In this document: piece by piece, positions 7,522-19,640 of the stretch
Position numbering within the stretch: the first letter of the stretch is position 1
Layout: the number at the start of each line of letters is the position of its first letter
Assembly: GCA_014647715.1 (NCBI GenBank)
Contig: BMPS01000003.1
Span: 124,001 to 188,000, forward strand
DNA length: 64,000 nucleotides
Direction of reading: 5' to 3'
Origin: Streptomyces cinereus
Lineage (GTDB): Bacteria > Pseudomonadota > Gammaproteobacteria > Pseudomonadales > Moraxellaceae
Program-made: the position numbers and the translations under genes
Notes under the pieces: generated by a model
Databases searched by the model: none
What the model was told of the DNA's origin: nothing
What the model saw: only the letters and a program-made list of their open reading frames with translations

Positions 7522-10500
7522 ATGGCATACTCGTATACTGAAAAAAAACGCATTCGTAAAAGTTTTGCAAAGTTGCCCACCGTCATGGACGTGCCATACT
7601 TATTGGCCATCCAAGTTGACTCGTATGAGCAATTTTTGCAAGAAAATAAAAAGCCAAAAGGTCGGGAAAACATTGGTTTACAAGCCGCTTTTAATTCTAT
7701 TTTCCCTATTGAAAGCCATACTGGCAATGCCGAGCTACAATTTGTCGAATACTATCTAGGTACACCAGAGTTTGATGTGCGCGAATGTATTTTACGTGGT
7801 TCAACCTATGCAGCGCCATTACGTGTAAAAATCCGTTTGGTCATCAAAGACAAAGATGTTAAAGACAAAGATGCGAAAGCGGCAATTAAAGATATCCGTG
7901 AGCAAAGCGTCTATATGGGTGAAATCCCATTGATGACCGAAAACGGTACTTTTGTGATTAATGGTACTGAGCGCGTCATCGTATCGCAATTACACCGCTC
8001 ACCAGGGGTATTCTTTGACCATGACAAAGGCAAATCACATTCAAGTGGTAAAGTGCTGTATAACGCCCGTATTATTCCTTACCGTGGTTCATGGTTAGAC
8101 TTTGAATTTGATGCCAAAGACTTGGTGTTTGCTCGTATTGACCGCCGCCGTAAATTACTTGCAACGGTGATTTTGCATGCCATTGGGATGAATACACAGC
8201 AAATTTTAGATGCGTTTTATGAAAAAACCCACGTTTATAAAAGTGATGAGCAATTTGAAATCGATCTTGTCACTGATCGTTTACGCGGTGAAATGGCGCA
8301 GTTTGAAATCGTTTCACCGGATGGCGACGTGATTGTCGAACAGGGCAAACGTATCAACGCGCGCGCGATTCGTAAAATCGAACAAGCTGGTATGACTAAA
8401 TTACCTGTGCCTGATGAATACTTGTATGAGCGTATTTTGGCACAAGATATCGTTGTGGATGATGAAGTTATTGCACGCGCTAACCAATTGCTCGATCACG
8501 AGACTTTGGTCAAAATCAGCAATAACGACATTAAAGAATTTGATATTTTATTCACTAACGATATCGATCATGGTTCATACATCGCCGATACACTGCGCGC
8601 AGATACCGCGATGAGCCGTGAAGAAGCGTTGATTGAAATCTACAAAGTGATGCGTCCAGGTGAGCCACCAACACTCGATACGGCTGAAAAACTGTTTGAA
8701 TCGATGTTTTTTAACGCAGACCGCTATGATTTATCAAACGTCGGTCGCATGAAGTTCAACCGTCGTTTGGGCCGAGTCTATGAGCCAACCAATGACCCTG
8801 ATGTGCAGCGTGAACGCAGTGTATTGACCAACGAAGATATTATTGACGTATTAAAAATGTTGATTGAAATTCGTGATGGTCGTGGGGTAGTGGACGATAT
8901 TGACCATTTAGGTAACCGCCGTGTCCGCTCAGTCGGTGAGATGACAGAAAATCAATTTCGCGTGGGTTTAGTCCGTGTCGAGCGTGCTGTTAAAGAGCGT
9001 TTAAGCTCAGCTGAGACAGATAACTTATCGCCACAAGATTTGATCAACTCAAAACCTGTGGCAGCCGCCATTAAAGAGTTCTTTGGTTCATCACAATTGT
9101 CACAGTTTATGGACCAAAACAACCCACTATCAGAAATCACCCATAAGCGTCGTGTTTCTGCATTAGGTCCAGGTGGTTTAACACGTGAACGTGCAGGCTT
9201 TGAAGTCCGTGACGTACACCAAACCCATTATGGGCGTGTGTGTCCGATTGAAACCCCTGAGGGTCCAAACATCGGTCTGATTAACTCATTAGCCGTCTAT
9301 GCTAAAACCAATGAATTTGGTTTTTTAGAAACACCTTATCGTAAAGTAGTTGATGGTAAAGTGACGGATGAAATCGAGTATTTATCAGCGATTGAAGAAG
9401 TAGGCACTGTGATTGCACAAGCGGATTCGCCGATTGATGAAAACGGTCAGTTGACAGAAGATTATGTCTCTGTGCGTAACTATGGTGAATTTGTGCGTAT
9501 GGCACCAGAGAAAGTGACCCATATGGACGTATCACCGCGTCAGGTTGTGTCTGTGGCAGCAAGTTTGATTCCATTCTTGGAACATGACGATGCCAACCGT
9601 GCTTTGATGGGTTCAAACATGCAGCGCCAAGCGGTACCTACTTTACGTTCTGATAAACCACTGGTTGGTACGGGTATGGAACGTCACGTTGCCCGTGACT
9701 CAGGTGTGTGTGTGACTGCCAAACGTGGCGGTGTCATTATGGACGTAGATGCGAGCCGTGTCGTTGTAAAAGTGAATGAAGATGAAATGCAAGCGGGTGA
9801 AGCAGGTATTGATATCTATAACTTAATCAAATACACCCGTTCAAACCAAAATACCTGTATTAACCAACGCATTATCGTCAACCAAGGTGATGTCATTGCG
9901 CGCGGGGATATCTTGGCAGATGGTCCATCCACCGATTTGGGTGAGTTGGCATTGGGTCAAAACATGCGTGTGGCGTTCATGCCTTGGAACGGTTACAACT
10001 TCGAAGACTCGATTTTGTTATCTGAGCGTGTGGTTAAAGAAGATCGTTTTACCACCATTCATATCCAAGAATTAACCTGTGTGGCGCGTGATACCAAATT
10101 GGGTACAGAAGAAATCACTGCCGATATTCCAAACGTGGGTGAAGCAGCCCTAGCTAATCTAGATGAAGCAGGTATCGTCTACATTGGTGCGGAAGTGCAA
10201 GGTGGCGATATCTTAGTGGGTAAAGTGACACCAAAAGGTGAAACCCAGCTCACCCCTGAAGAAAAACTACTTCGTGCAATTTTTGGTGAAAAAGCCGCGG
10301 ACGTTAAAGATACGTCGTTACGGGTGCCTTCTTCTACCAAAGGTACGGTGATTGACGTTCAAGTCTTTACCCGTGATGGTGTAGAAAAAGACAGCCGTGC
10401 GCAAGCTATCGAAAAAGCCCAGCTTGATAGCTATCGTAAAGACTTAAAAGAAGAATTGCGTATCTTTGAAAACGCGGCACGCGGTCGCATTATCTCATTG

Positions 10501-11640
10501 CTTGACGGTCAAACTGTGAGTGGTGGCGCGGGCTTAAAATCAGGTACAGTGTTGAGTGAAGACTCAATGCAAGATATGTCGCTTGAAACATTGCTTGATA
10601 TTCAGCCAACCCAAGAAGATACCGCAGAGCGTTTATCACAAATTGGTGACTTTTTAACCGATAAACAAAAAGAAATCGATGAAAAATTCACTGAGAAAAA
10701 ACGCAAATTAACGGCAGGTGATGACTTAACGCATGGCGTGCAAAAAATCGTCAAAGTGTACTTGGCAGTAAAACGTCGTATTCAACCCGGTGACAAAATG
10801 GCAGGTCGTCATGGTAACAAAGGGGTGGTATCACGTATCATGCCGATTGAAGATATGCCATACGATGAAAACGGTAATCCAGTGGATGTGGTACTAAACC
10901 CACTAGGCGTACCATCGCGGATGAACGTCGGACAGATTCTAGAAACTCACTTAGGCGGCGCAGCAAGTGGTTTGGGTATCAAAATTGACGAGATGATCAA
11001 ACAACAAGCGGCAGTTGCTGAGTTACGTGATTTCTTAGACAAAATCTATAACCAAATTGGCGGCGAGCAAGTGGACTTAGGCAGCATGAGTGATGACGAA
11101 ATCATTGCTATGTCAAAAAATCTACGTGCTGGCGTACCAATGGGTACAGCAGTATTTGATGGCGCTAAAGAACAGCAAATCAAAGGCTTGCTAGAATTAG
11201 CGGGTATGCCAACCTCGGGTCAGCAAGTATTGTTTGATGGCCGTACCGGTCAACAGTTTGATCGTCCGGTGACCGTAGGTTACATGTACATGCTCAAACT
11301 CAACCACTTGGTTGACGACAAAATGCATGCCCGTTCAACAGGCTCTTACTCATTGGTTACCCAGCAGCCATTGGGTGGTAAAGCCCAGTTTGGTGGTCAG
11401 CGCTTCGGTGAGATGGAAGTGTGGGCACTTGAAGCTTACGGTGCTGCTTATACATTGCAAGAGATGTTGACGGTGAAATCCGATGACGTGGAAGGTCGTA
11501 CCCGCATGTACAAAAACATCGTCGATGGTGAACAGAACATGTCAGCTGGTATGCCAGAATCGTTCAACGTATTGACCAAAGAGATTAAGTCATTGGGTAT
11601 CAATATTGAGTTAAAAGATCATAGCAAAAGTAAAAACTAA
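7522..11640 (+). CDS. rpoB: DNA-directed RNA polymerase subunit beta
   Basis: 1372 residues, close to the Acinetobacter/E. coli length. Begins [19 protein letters not shown]. The rifampicin-binding region (about residues 523-550: [20 protein letters not shown], then [11 protein letters not shown]) carries the usual wild-type Asp, His and Ser, so no classical rifampicin-resistance change is seen. The catalytic-lobe motifs [17 protein letters not shown] and [19 protein letters not shown] are present, and the C terminus holds the [20 protein letters not shown] stretch. It forms the catalytic core with RpoC, encoded 145 bases downstream. Own promoter and upstream attenuator are visible. Confidence 0.99.
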   Translation: MAYSYTEKKRIRKSFAKLPTVMDVPYLLAIQVDSYEQFLQENKKPKGRENIGLQAAFNSIFPIESHTGNAELQFVEYYLGTPEFDVRECILRGSTYAAPLRVKIRLVIKDKDVKDKDAKAAIKDIREQSVYMGEIPLMTENGTFVINGTERVIVSQLHRSPGVFFDHDKGKSHSSGKVLYNARIIPYRGSWLDFEFDAKDLVFARIDRRRKLLATVILHAIGMNTQQILDAFYEKTHVYKSDEQFEIDLVTDRLRGEMAQFEIVSPDGDVIVEQGKRINARAIRKIEQAGMTKLPVPDEYLYERILAQDIVVDDEVIARANQLLDHETLVKISNNDIKEFDILFTNDIDHGSYIADTLRADTAMSREEALIEIYKVMRPGEPPTLDTAEKLFESMFFNADRYDLSNVGRMKFNRRLGRVYEPTNDPDVQRERSVLTNEDIIDVLKMLIEIRDGRGVVDDIDHLGNRRVRSVGEMTENQFRVGLVRVERAVKERLSSAETDNLSPQDLINSKPVAAAIKEFFGSSQLSQFMDQNNPLSEITHKRRVSALGPGGLTRERAGFEVRDVHQTHYGRVCPIETPEGPNIGLINSLAVYAKTNEFGFLETPYRKVVDGKVTDEIEYLSAIEEVGTVIAQADSPIDENGQLTEDYVSVRNYGEFVRMAPEKVTHMDVSPRQVVSVAASLIPFLEHDDANRALMGSNMQRQAVPTLRSDKPLVGTGMERHVARDSGVCVTAKRGGVIMDVDASRVVVKVNEDEMQAGEAGIDIYNLIKYTRSNQNTCINQRIIVNQGDVIARGDILADGPSTDLGELALGQNMRVAFMPWNGYNFEDSILLSERVVKEDRFTTIHIQELTCVARDTKLGTEEITADIPNVGEAALANLDEAGIVYIGAEVQGGDILVGKVTPKGETQLTPEEKLLRAIFGEKAADVKDTSLRVPSSTKGTVIDVQVFTRDGVEKDSRAQAIEKAQLDSYRKDLKEELRIFENAARGRIISLLDGQTVSGGAGLKSGTVLSEDSMQDMSLETLLDIQPTQEDTAERLSQIGDFLTDKQKEIDEKFTEKKRKLTAGDDLTHGVQKIVKVYLAVKRRIQPGDKMAGRHGNKGVVSRIMPIEDMPYDENGNPVDVVLNPLGVPSRMNVGQILETHLGGAASGLGIKIDEMIKQQAAVAELRDFLDKIYNQIGGEQVDLGSMSDDEIIAMSKNLRAGVPMGTAVFDGAKEQQIKGLLELAGMPTSGQQVLFDGRTGQQFDRPVTVGYMYMLKLNHLVDDKMHARSTGSYSLVTQQPLGGKAQFGGQRFGEMEVWALEAYGAAYTLQEMLTVKSDDVEGRTRMYKNIVDGEQNMSAGMPESFNVLTKEIKSLGINIELKDHSKSKN

Positions 11641-11785
11641 GTCATGATTGTGAGTGTGGTGGCTTTAATAACGTCGCCATACTCAAGCTCAATAGTTTAC
11701 CTTTTTAATGACAAACGAATAAAAATTAACCTTAAATTGAAAGTCAATCTGTAGCGACCTTCAATTTAATCGATGGAGAAGCAGT

Positions 11786-14700
11786 TTGAAAGACTTATTA
11801 GACATCATGAAAAGCCCTGCCGACTCTGGTAACCAAGAGTTCGACAGCATTCAAATTTCTCTTGCCTCACCTGACACCATCAAATCTTGGTCGCATGGGG
11901 AAGTTAAAAAGCCTGAAACCATCAACTATCGTACTTTCAAACCAGAACGTGATGGTCTTTTTTGTGCCAAAATTTTTGGACCTGTTAAAGACTACGAATG
12001 CTTGTGTGGTAAATACAAACGCCGTAAATTCCAAGGCGTGATCTGTGAAAAATGTGGCGTTGAAGTGACCGCTGCCAAAGTACGCCGCGAGCGTATGGGT
12101 CACATTGAGCTGGCAAGCCCAGTTGCGCATATTTGGTTCTTAAAATCATTACCAAGCCGTATTGGTCTACTACTTGATATGACTTTGCGTGATATCGAGC
12201 GCGTATTGTATTTTGAAAGCTATGTCGTGACTGACCCAGGTTTAACTACCCTTGAAAAATATCAGTTACTTGATGATGAAGATTACTTCAAAGCACTTGA
12301 AGAGTTTGGTGATGAATTCACCGCAAAAATGGGTGCTGAAGCGGTGCAAGACTTGCTGCGCGATATTGACGTGGATTTGGAAATCGACCAATTACGGGAA
12401 GAAATTCCTAACACCGGTTCAGAAACCAAACTTAAAAAAATGTCAAAACGCCTAAAATTGCTTGAGTCATTCCGTGATTCGAACAATAAACCTGAGTGGA
12501 TGGTAATGACCGTATTACCTGTGTTGCCACCCGATTTGCGTCCATTGGTACCGCTTGAAGGGGGGCGTTTTGCCACTTCAGACCTAAATGACTTATACCG
12601 CCGCGTCATTAACCGTAACAACCGTTTAAAACGCTTGTTGGAGCTCAATGCGCCTGACATCATCGTGCGTAACGAAAAACGTATGTTACAAGAGTCAGTG
12701 GATGCACTGCTTGACAACGGTCGCCGCGGTCGTGCGATTACAGGTAGCAACAAACGTCCATTAAAATCTTTAGCTGACATGATTAAAGGTAAACAAGGTC
12801 GTTTCCGTCAAAACCTTCTTGGTAAACGTGTTGACTATTCAGGTCGTTCGGTCATTACCGTGGGTCCATACCTGCGTCTACACCAATGTGGCTTGCCTAA
12901 AAAAATGGCACTTGAACTGTTCAAGCCCTTTACTTATGCCAAACTTTTACAAAATGGCATCGCGACTACTATCAAAGCCGCTAAGAAAATGGTTGAGCGT
13001 GAAGAACCGGCAGTGTGGGATATGCTTGCCAGCGTGATTCGTGAACACCCAGTGCTACTAAACCGTGCACCGACCCTCCATCGTTTGGGCTTACAAGCAT
13101 TTGAGCCTGTACTGATTGAAGGTAAAGCGATTCAGCTACATCCGCTAGTTTGTAGCGCGTTCAACGCCGACTTTGATGGTGACCAAATGGCGGTACACGT
13201 ACCGTTAACTTTGGAGGCCCAGCTTGAAGCCCGTGCCTTGATGATGTCAACCAACAACATCTTGTCACCTGCCAATGGTGAGCCAATCATCACGCCATCA
13301 CAAGACGTTGTATTGGGGTTATATTACATCAGCCGTTCGCATATCAATGCCAAAGGCGAAAACATGACTTTCTCCAACGTGAAAGAAGTGTATCGCGCCC
13401 TAGGTACCGGTGATTTAAGCGTCAATGCCAAAATTAAAGTACGCATTGAAGAAATCACGTATGACGATGAAGGTAATGCCAATAGCGTTACTAAAATGGT
13501 TGACACCGTTGCGGGTCGCTGTTTGATTTGGAATATCACCCCAAAAGGTATGAGCTTTGACGAAGTCAACAAAGAGATGACTAAGAAAAACATCGCTCGC
13601 CTTATCAATTCTTGCTACCGCAAAATGGGCGTGAAAGACAGCGTCATGTTTGCTGACCAATTGATGTATTTGGGTTTTGCCCAAGCAACGTTGTCAGGCG
13701 TATCCATTGGTATGGAAGATATGCTCATTCCACCTACCAAAAACAAAATCATCGAAGCGGCTGACGCAGAAGTCCGTGAGATTGAAAGCCAGTTTGAACA
13801 AGGTTTCGTGACCGCGGGTGAACGTTATAACAAAGTCATTGATATTTGGTCACGTACCAATGACCAAATCGCCAAAGCGATGATGGATAACCTATCACAA
13901 GATACCGTTATCAATAGCCAAGGTGAAGCGGAAAAAGAAAAATCGTTTAACTCGATTTATATCATGTCGGATTCAGGTGCGCGTGGTAGTGCCGCACAGA
14001 TTCGTCAGTTGGCAGGTATGCGTGGTCTGATGGCAAAACCAGACGGCTCGATTATTGAAACCCCAATTAAAGCTAACTTCCGTGAAGGCTTAAGCGTTTT
14101 ACAGTACTTTATTTCGACGCACGGTGCCCGTAAAGGTCTAGCTGATACGGCACTAAAAACCGCAAACTCAGGTTACTTAACCCGTCGCTTGGTTGACGTT
14201 GCGCAAGATTTGGTTATCACCCAGCCTGATTGTGGTACCGATAAAGGTATCTTAATGAAGCCACACATTGAGGGTGGTGAAATCATTGAACAATTGGCTG
14301 ACCGCGTGCTGGGCCGAGTTACCGCCAAAGATGTGATGTCAAATAAAACAGGCGAATTAGCCATCCCATCGGGTACCTTGCTTGATGAGCATTGGGTAAA
14401 AGTACTTGATGAACATGGTATTGACGAAGTTTGGGTACGTTCTGTGATTACTTGTGAAGTGCCACATGGTGTCTGTTCACAATGTTATGGTCGTGACTTA
14501 GCACGTGGTCACCGCGTCAATATTGGTGAGTCTGTGGGTGTCATGGCAGCGCAATCAATCGGTGAGCCAGGTACTCAGCTTACCATGCGTACCTTCCACG
14601 TGGGTGGTGCCGCGAGTGCTGCTGCTGTGGAAAACAGCATTCAGGTCAATAAAGGCGGTACGGTTCGCTTCCAAAACTTGAAATCTGTAAGCCATGCCGA

Positions 14701-16018
14701 TGGTCATTTGGTGGTAGTTTCTCGCTCTGCAGAAATTAGTATTACCGATGAATTGGGCCGTGAGCGTGAGCGCTATAAAGCACCGTATGGTTCGTCAATT
14801 TTAGTGGCTGATGGCACTGAGGTTACCCCAGGTCAAACCATTGGTAAATGGGATCCGCATACCCATCCAATCATTACCGAGGTATCAGGTACTGCACGCT
14901 TTAGCGAAATCACCGATGGCTTAACCGCCACCATGAAAATCGATGAAGCAACAGGTATGAGCTCATACGAAATCTTGGCGACCAAAGACCGCCCAAGCTC
15001 AGGTAAAGATTTACGTCCTGCGATTATCCTTGATACCAAAGAGGGTAAAGAAGTGGTGTACTTCTTACCACAGCAAACCATTATTCGTGTGCGTGAAGGC
15101 GATGAGGTAACAACAGGTTCGATTTTAGGTCGTGTACCACAAGAATCATCAGGTACCAAAGATATTACTGGTGGTCTACCGCGTGTTGCTGACTTATTTG
15201 AAGCGCGTCGTCCAAAAGATCATGCGATTATGGCGGAAATGAGTGGTACAGTAAGCTTTGGTAAAGACACCAAAGGTAAAAACCGCTTTATCATTACCAA
15301 TGATGATGGCGAAGTACATGAAGAGTTGATTCCAAAATGGCGTCAAATCAACGTGTTTGAGGGTGAACGTGTTGAGCGTGGCGAGGTGATTGCCGATGGT
15401 CCACAAAACCCACACGATATTTTACGCTTAAAAGGTGAAACTGAGCTTGCCAACTACATCGTCAATGAAGTACAAGACGTTTACCGCTTACAAGGGGTAA
15501 AAATCAACGACAAGCATATTGAAGTGATTATTCGTCAGATGCTACGTAAAGTTGAAGTTACCGATGGCGGTGATTCAAGCTACTTCAAAGGTGACCAAGC
15601 TGAATACGCTGATATCGTCGCCATGAACAAAAAACTCGACGAAGAAAACAAATTCCCAGTCAAGTTTGACCGTTTATTGCTCGGTATCACCAAAGCCTCA
15701 TTGGCAACTGAAAGCTTTATTTCTGCGGCGTCATTCCAAGAGACAACGCGCGTATTGACGGCGGCAGCAGTTACTGGCAAGATTGATGACTTACGTGGTC
15801 TAAAAGAAAACGTGGTTGTCGGTCGCTTGGTCCCATCAGGTACTGGTTTAGCTTACCATGCCCAGCGTCTAGAGAGCGGTAAAACCACCGCCATAGAAGC
15901 TACTGAAAATCAGCAGCTAGAAGCATTAGACACCTTGTTTGCCGAAAACATGGAGCCTGCGTCAATGTCATTTGAAGACAAATTTGCTGAAGAGTTTAAT
16001 AGCCAAGATGCAAAATAA
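11786..16018 (+). CDS. rpoC: DNA-directed RNA polymerase subunit beta'
   Basis: 1410 residues. The start is TTG at 11786, preceded by GGAGAA; the product then begins [13 protein letters not shown] as in relatives. The N-terminal zinc-binding cysteines lie at about 72-90 ([20 protein letters not shown]). The active-site Mg motif NADFDGDQ is at about residues 459-466. The trigger-loop region includes [19 protein letters not shown], and the second cysteine cluster is [20 protein letters not shown]. The gene ends 27 bases before a strong terminator, so rpoBC forms the end of this transcription unit. Confidence 0.99.
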   Translation: MKDLLDIMKSPADSGNQEFDSIQISLASPDTIKSWSHGEVKKPETINYRTFKPERDGLFCAKIFGPVKDYECLCGKYKRRKFQGVICEKCGVEVTAAKVRRERMGHIELASPVAHIWFLKSLPSRIGLLLDMTLRDIERVLYFESYVVTDPGLTTLEKYQLLDDEDYFKALEEFGDEFTAKMGAEAVQDLLRDIDVDLEIDQLREEIPNTGSETKLKKMSKRLKLLESFRDSNNKPEWMVMTVLPVLPPDLRPLVPLEGGRFATSDLNDLYRRVINRNNRLKRLLELNAPDIIVRNEKRMLQESVDALLDNGRRGRAITGSNKRPLKSLADMIKGKQGRFRQNLLGKRVDYSGRSVITVGPYLRLHQCGLPKKMALELFKPFTYAKLLQNGIATTIKAAKKMVEREEPAVWDMLASVIREHPVLLNRAPTLHRLGLQAFEPVLIEGKAIQLHPLVCSAFNADFDGDQMAVHVPLTLEAQLEARALMMSTNNILSPANGEPIITPSQDVVLGLYYISRSHINAKGENMTFSNVKEVYRALGTGDLSVNAKIKVRIEEITYDDEGNANSVTKMVDTVAGRCLIWNITPKGMSFDEVNKEMTKKNIARLINSCYRKMGVKDSVMFADQLMYLGFAQATLSGVSIGMEDMLIPPTKNKIIEAADAEVREIESQFEQGFVTAGERYNKVIDIWSRTNDQIAKAMMDNLSQDTVINSQGEAEKEKSFNSIYIMSDSGARGSAAQIRQLAGMRGLMAKPDGSIIETPIKANFREGLSVLQYFISTHGARKGLADTALKTANSGYLTRRLVDVAQDLVITQPDCGTDKGILMKPHIEGGEIIEQLADRVLGRVTAKDVMSNKTGELAIPSGTLLDEHWVKVLDEHGIDEVWVRSVITCEVPHGVCSQCYGRDLARGHRVNIGESVGVMAAQSIGEPGTQLTMRTFHVGGAASAAAVENSIQVNKGGTVRFQNLKSVSHADGHLVVVSRSAEISITDELGRERERYKAPYGSSILVADGTEVTPGQTIGKWDPHTHPIITEVSGTARFSEITDGLTATMKIDEATGMSSYEILATKDRPSSGKDLRPAIILDTKEGKEVVYFLPQQTIIRVREGDEVTTGSILGRVPQESSGTKDITGGLPRVADLFEARRPKDHAIMAEMSGTVSFGKDTKGKNRFIITNDDGEVHEELIPKWRQINVFEGERVERGEVIADGPQNPHDILRLKGETELANYIVNEVQDVYRLQGVKINDKHIEVIIRQMLRKVEVTDGGDSSYFKGDQAEYADIVAMNKKLDEENKFPVKFDRLLLGITKASLATESFISAASFQETTRVLTAAAVTGKIDDLRGLKENVVVGRLVPSGTGLAYHAQRLESGKTTAIEATENQQLEALDTLFAENMEPASMSFEDKFAEEFNSQDAK

Positions 16019-16044
16019 AGGTTAAATAATCGTTAATCAGTCAT

Positions 16045-16078
16045 AAAAAGGCCGGTGCTTGCAACTGGCCTTTTTTTT
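16045..16078 (+). terminator. Rho-independent terminator of rpoBC
   Basis: AAAAGGCCGGT pairs with ACTGGCCTTTT (one G-T pair) around the loop GCTTGCA, followed by eight T. Confidence 0.85.
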
Positions 16079-16115
16079 CATCAAAATATCCGTATCAAAT
16101 GTCTAAGGAAACAAT

Positions 16116-16634
16116 ATGGCAGGTCGTGTTGCACGTTATCAAGCAGATAGAACCAATCAAAAAATGTATTTTTGCCGAATTTATTGTCAGCAAGCTGAAC
16201 AGACGCCAAAAGGGCAATTACAGGAAGCACATATTGAAAGTGCGCTCATGCATTTGTACGGCGGCTATTTGGCATTTTTACAAGAAGTAGCGCGCTATTA
16301 TAATTTAACTATGCTAAACCCCAGTCTGCAATCAATTAGTGATGCGTTGGAGGCTAAAACCCAAGTGTCACCTGAGGTGATGCGGTTAACCCAACTATTA
16401 GCTAATGATTATTTGGGTGATATCGAAAAAGCATGGCAGCAGATTATCTATAAACCTGTGCCACAAAATCTTGGAAATGAGAGTGATGAAAGCAACAAAA
16501 ATGCTAAACTGCCAGTGATTGATGTTATGGCAAGCCCATCAAGTACCAATATTTCAGTCGATATGATTCGCCAATGGCGTGGCGATTTGGTTGATACTAT
16601 CGATAGTTTGCGAGAAGGGATGATTGAATTTTAA
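16116..16634 (+). CDS. DUF6586 family protein
   Basis: 172-residue, mostly helical soluble protein with no signal or membrane segment. It resembles the DUF6586 family of small proteins in Pseudomonas and Moraxellaceae: an RTNQKMYFCRIYCQQAE start, a LMHLYGGYLAFLQEVA helix, and a C-terminal MIRQWRGDLVDTIDSLREG. The function is not known. It stands alone between the rpoC terminator and a bidirectional terminator shared with the convergent PBP1a gene. Confidence 0.6.
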   Translation: MAGRVARYQADRTNQKMYFCRIYCQQAEQTPKGQLQEAHIESALMHLYGGYLAFLQEVARYYNLTMLNPSLQSISDALEAKTQVSPEVMRLTQLLANDYLGDIEKAWQQIIYKPVPQNLGNESDESNKNAKLPVIDVMASPSSTNISVDMIRQWRGDLVDTIDSLREGMIEF

Positions 16635-16669
16635 TTGTTTAATCAACCTTGGTGCTTAGCAAAGACCAT

Positions 16670-16700
16670 AAAAAAGCTCGATAATTAATCGAGCTTTTTT
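16670..16700. terminator. Bidirectional terminator
   Basis: AAAAAAGCTCGAT pairs with ATCGAGCTTTTTT around a 5-base loop. It has A and T runs on both sides, so it can end both the plus-strand DUF6586 gene and the minus-strand PBP1a gene. Confidence 0.8.
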
Positions 16701-16709
16701 ATTAACGAC

Positions 16710-19439
16710 TCATTCGTTTAGTGGTTTATTGCTATTTAACTGAGCGTAGTTGATATTGTTACCCGTCGTGGGCATCGGCACGGATGCTTGTTCCTCAGGG
16801 CGTTTTCGGGTAACCGCTTGCGGGGGTTTACTGTCATCACTGGTGATTTCATTGCCCTTGCTATCGACGCGTCTAGTACCATTGTCAGTGAGCTCAATGG
16901 TTTCCTGCTCTTGTTTTTTGGATTTGGCGCGATTATTCACTGACACCCATTCCACAGGTTGACCTTTGAGCATTTTAGAGGTGAAATCCATCCAAATAGG
17001 TAGCGCCGCCACGCCACCAAATTCTTTTTTACCCATACCGATGGGTTGGTCAAAACCGACCCAAACTGTCGTCACCATTCTGGGATTGATACCGGCAAAC
17101 CACGCATCTTTGGCATCATTGGTAGTACCTGTCTTGCCACCTACATCTGAGCGACCTAACGCCCGTGCCTTAACCGCGGTACCGCGCTGGATGACATCAC
17201 GTAAGATATTGGCCATTTGGAATGCCACGTTAGAAGAAAGAATACGGGGCGCTTGCTGCGCTGGAATATACTGAATAGGCATGGGTTTTAGCTTATCAGT
17301 GTCGGGGCCGGCATCATATAGTTGCGCTTCAAGGGACGCTTGGCGTGCTAGCATTTGCTGAGTGCTGGCTTCTAATGCCGCTTCTTCTTTGCTAAGTTTT
17401 TTCTTATCTTGTTTGTCTAAACTGTCTTTTTCGTTGGTTTTAGCCAGTGGGTTTGCGTTGAATAAATCAGATTTTTCAGTCGCTTTATCGCCTGCTTGCG
17501 TGTCTTTACTTTGGTCACTTAACAAAGCAGTTTGTTGTTCTTGGAAGGCGGTTAAGTTGTCTTCATTGGTTTGCTGTAAATCATTGTTAAAACATACCGC
17601 ACAGGCTTGTTTTGGGTTGGCTTGGTATTGCAGCTTACCACTGTAGTCAAAAATCTGCTGAATAAAATAAGGTTGAATACGGTGACCGCCGTTGGCAAAG
17701 GTCGCATAGCCCGTAGCCATCTGTAATGGGGTCGCTTCACCAGAACCGAGTGCCAATGATAAGGTATTTGGCATGCGTTCTTTTTCCAACCCAAATTCAT
17801 TAAGTAGCTCACGCGTATCAGAGATACCCGCTGAACGTAGTACCCGAATCGATACTAGGTTGCGCGATAGGTATAAACCTTTACGCAGTGGAATCATCCC
17901 CAAATTGCGCCCATCTGAGTTCTTGGGTTTCCAGGAACCGACAGTCAATGGATCATCAGATATCATGGTGTCTGGGCTAAAGCCTTTTTCTAAGGCGGTG
18001 GCGTAGACTAATGGTTTGATGGTTGATCCCGGCTGACGATAGCCTTGAATCGCGCGGTTAAATTTACTTTTATTAAAATCAAAGCCACCAACGACCGCAA
18101 GTAACGCGCCAGTTTCTGGATTGACAGATACTAGGCTACCTTCAACGGCTGGAATTTGCACCAAGCTCCAGCTGCTGTTGTCAGCATTTGATGTGACATA
18201 CACAATATCATGCAGATTGACGATGTTGTTGGAGATAAATGCTGAGTTTGGATTGCGGTAGTGCAGCGTCGCCCAGCGCATGTTTGACCAAGGCACTTTA
18301 ATCTGAGTGCCGTCTTTCATGACCGCGTCAAAGCCATTGCCAGGATAGACTTTGGTGACTTCAACGGGATAAAAAGAATGGATAACCGGGAAATTGGCAA
18401 GCTTACCAAGTTTTTCTTTATCTTTTGTATTAGCAGGGGCGCCACGCCAACCGTGGCGGCGATCATAGGCAAATAGACCGCGTTTAATGGCGTTTTCTGC
18501 AATTTCTTGTGCTTCGCTATTAATGGTAAGCTTCACGCGCCAGCCCGAATTGATGACAGCTTCGCCATATTGTTCCACCAATGAGGCACGGGTCATTTCC
18601 GCCAAATACGGTAAGTTTTTATCAAGCTTTGCTTGGTATAGGCGCAGTCCAATGGGTGCGGCAACCGCTTCGTCGTGTTGCGCTTGGCTAATTGCGCCAT
18701 TTTTAAGCATCTGACCCAAAATCCAGTTGCGCCGCTCTAACGCGCGCTCAGGGTTGGCAACAGGATTGTATTTTGATGGCGCTTTTGGCAGACCGGCAAT
18801 CATTGCCATTTCTGCAATGGTTAGGTTATTTAATGATTTACTATAATATTGCTTAGCGGCAGCTTTAATCCCATACGCACCTTGACCCAAATAGATTTTA
18901 TTAACATATAAGGTCATGATGTCTTGTTTGGACAGCTTTTCTTCAATTTTGCGGGCTAAAAATAACTCCGTTAATTTACGATTAAGGGTACGTTCGGAGG
19001 ATAAAAAATAATTTTTGGCAACCTGTTGGGTAATCGTCGACCCACCTGTTTGGCTATCGTCGTCGCTAACCGCTTCGGTCAGTGCGCGCCCAATACCCTT
19101 AATACTGATACCACTGTGCTGAAAAAATGACGAATCTTCGGCCGCTAAAAAAGCATTCACCATATTTTTGGGAATTTGCTCATAACTCACTGGCAGAGAC
19201 ATATCATTACCGTATTGACCAATTAATTGGTTATCCTCGGTATAGATTTGTAGTGGCATTGACAGCTTGGCTTTTTTGAGGTCATCTAAGCTTGGTAGGC
19301 TAGGTGAGATATACATCGCCATACCGTAAAAACCGATGGGGAAAGCTAATACCAAAATAAAAAGAAACGCTAAAATTGCAACCAAAAGATTGAGTAAAAA
19401 TTTCATCCAAGTAAAGGTAGCAGCAGTCGACTGGGTCAT
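16710..19439 (-). CDS. mrcA: Penicillin-binding protein 1a (bifunctional glycosyltransferase/transpeptidase)
   Basis: 909-residue class A PBP that polymerises and cross-links peptidoglycan in the periplasm. An N-terminal membrane anchor is at about 15-38. The glycosyltransferase domain has the catalytic EDSSFFQHSG (Glu about 100) and GGSTITQQVAKN. The transpeptidase domain has SxxK in GSTIKP (Ser about 472), SRN, and KTGTTNDAKDAWF (about 768). Between SRN and KTG lies a charged, low-complexity insertion of roughly 100 residues rich in Lys, Asp, Glu, Ala and Gln. The gene is divergent from pilM, the arrangement also seen for ponA/pilMNOPQ in Pseudomonas and Neisseria. Confidence 0.95.
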   Translation of the reverse strand: MTQSTAATFTWMKFLLNLLVAILAFLFILVLAFPIGFYGMAMYISPSLPSLDDLKKAKLSMPLQIYTEDNQLIGQYGNDMSLPVSYEQIPKNMVNAFLAAEDSSFFQHSGISIKGIGRALTEAVSDDDSQTGGSTITQQVAKNYFLSSERTLNRKLTELFLARKIEEKLSKQDIMTLYVNKIYLGQGAYGIKAAAKQYYSKSLNNLTIAEMAMIAGLPKAPSKYNPVANPERALERRNWILGQMLKNGAISQAQHDEAVAAPIGLRLYQAKLDKNLPYLAEMTRASLVEQYGEAVINSGWRVKLTINSEAQEIAENAIKRGLFAYDRRHGWRGAPANTKDKEKLGKLANFPVIHSFYPVEVTKVYPGNGFDAVMKDGTQIKVPWSNMRWATLHYRNPNSAFISNNIVNLHDIVYVTSNADNSSWSLVQIPAVEGSLVSVNPETGALLAVVGGFDFNKSKFNRAIQGYRQPGSTIKPLVYATALEKGFSPDTMISDDPLTVGSWKPKNSDGRNLGMIPLRKGLYLSRNLVSIRVLRSAGISDTRELLNEFGLEKERMPNTLSLALGSGEATPLQMATGYATFANGGHRIQPYFIQQIFDYSGKLQYQANPKQACAVCFNNDLQQTNEDNLTAFQEQQTALLSDQSKDTQAGDKATEKSDLFNANPLAKTNEKDSLDKQDKKKLSKEEAALEASTQQMLARQASLEAQLYDAGPDTDKLKPMPIQYIPAQQAPRILSSNVAFQMANILRDVIQRGTAVKARALGRSDVGGKTGTTNDAKDAWFAGINPRMVTTVWVGFDQPIGMGKKEFGGVAALPIWMDFTSKMLKGQPVEWVSVNNRAKSKKQEQETIELTDNGTRRVDSKGNEITSDDSKPPQAVTRKRPEEQASVPMPTTGNNINYAQLNSNKPLNE

Positions 19440-19640
19440 AAAGTCATTAGCTCAAAGCAAAATAAAGCTTTATTATACCTAAAAAAATTTGAGTTCTGTG
19501 AAAAATCTATTTTGCTTTGCGCTTGTTTTTAAACCACCCAATAAATTAGTGACAACTAATGGTTGAATCAAATAAATTTCTAAAGTATTGTAGCGTGGTA
19601 AAAATCACGTTACTGAACTTAGTATACAAGGAACAAACTT

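Noticed and set aside
8952-9140. Rifampicin-resistance mutation in rpoB
   Set aside because: The Asp, His and Ser of the binding pocket are the usual residues ([16 protein letters not shown]).
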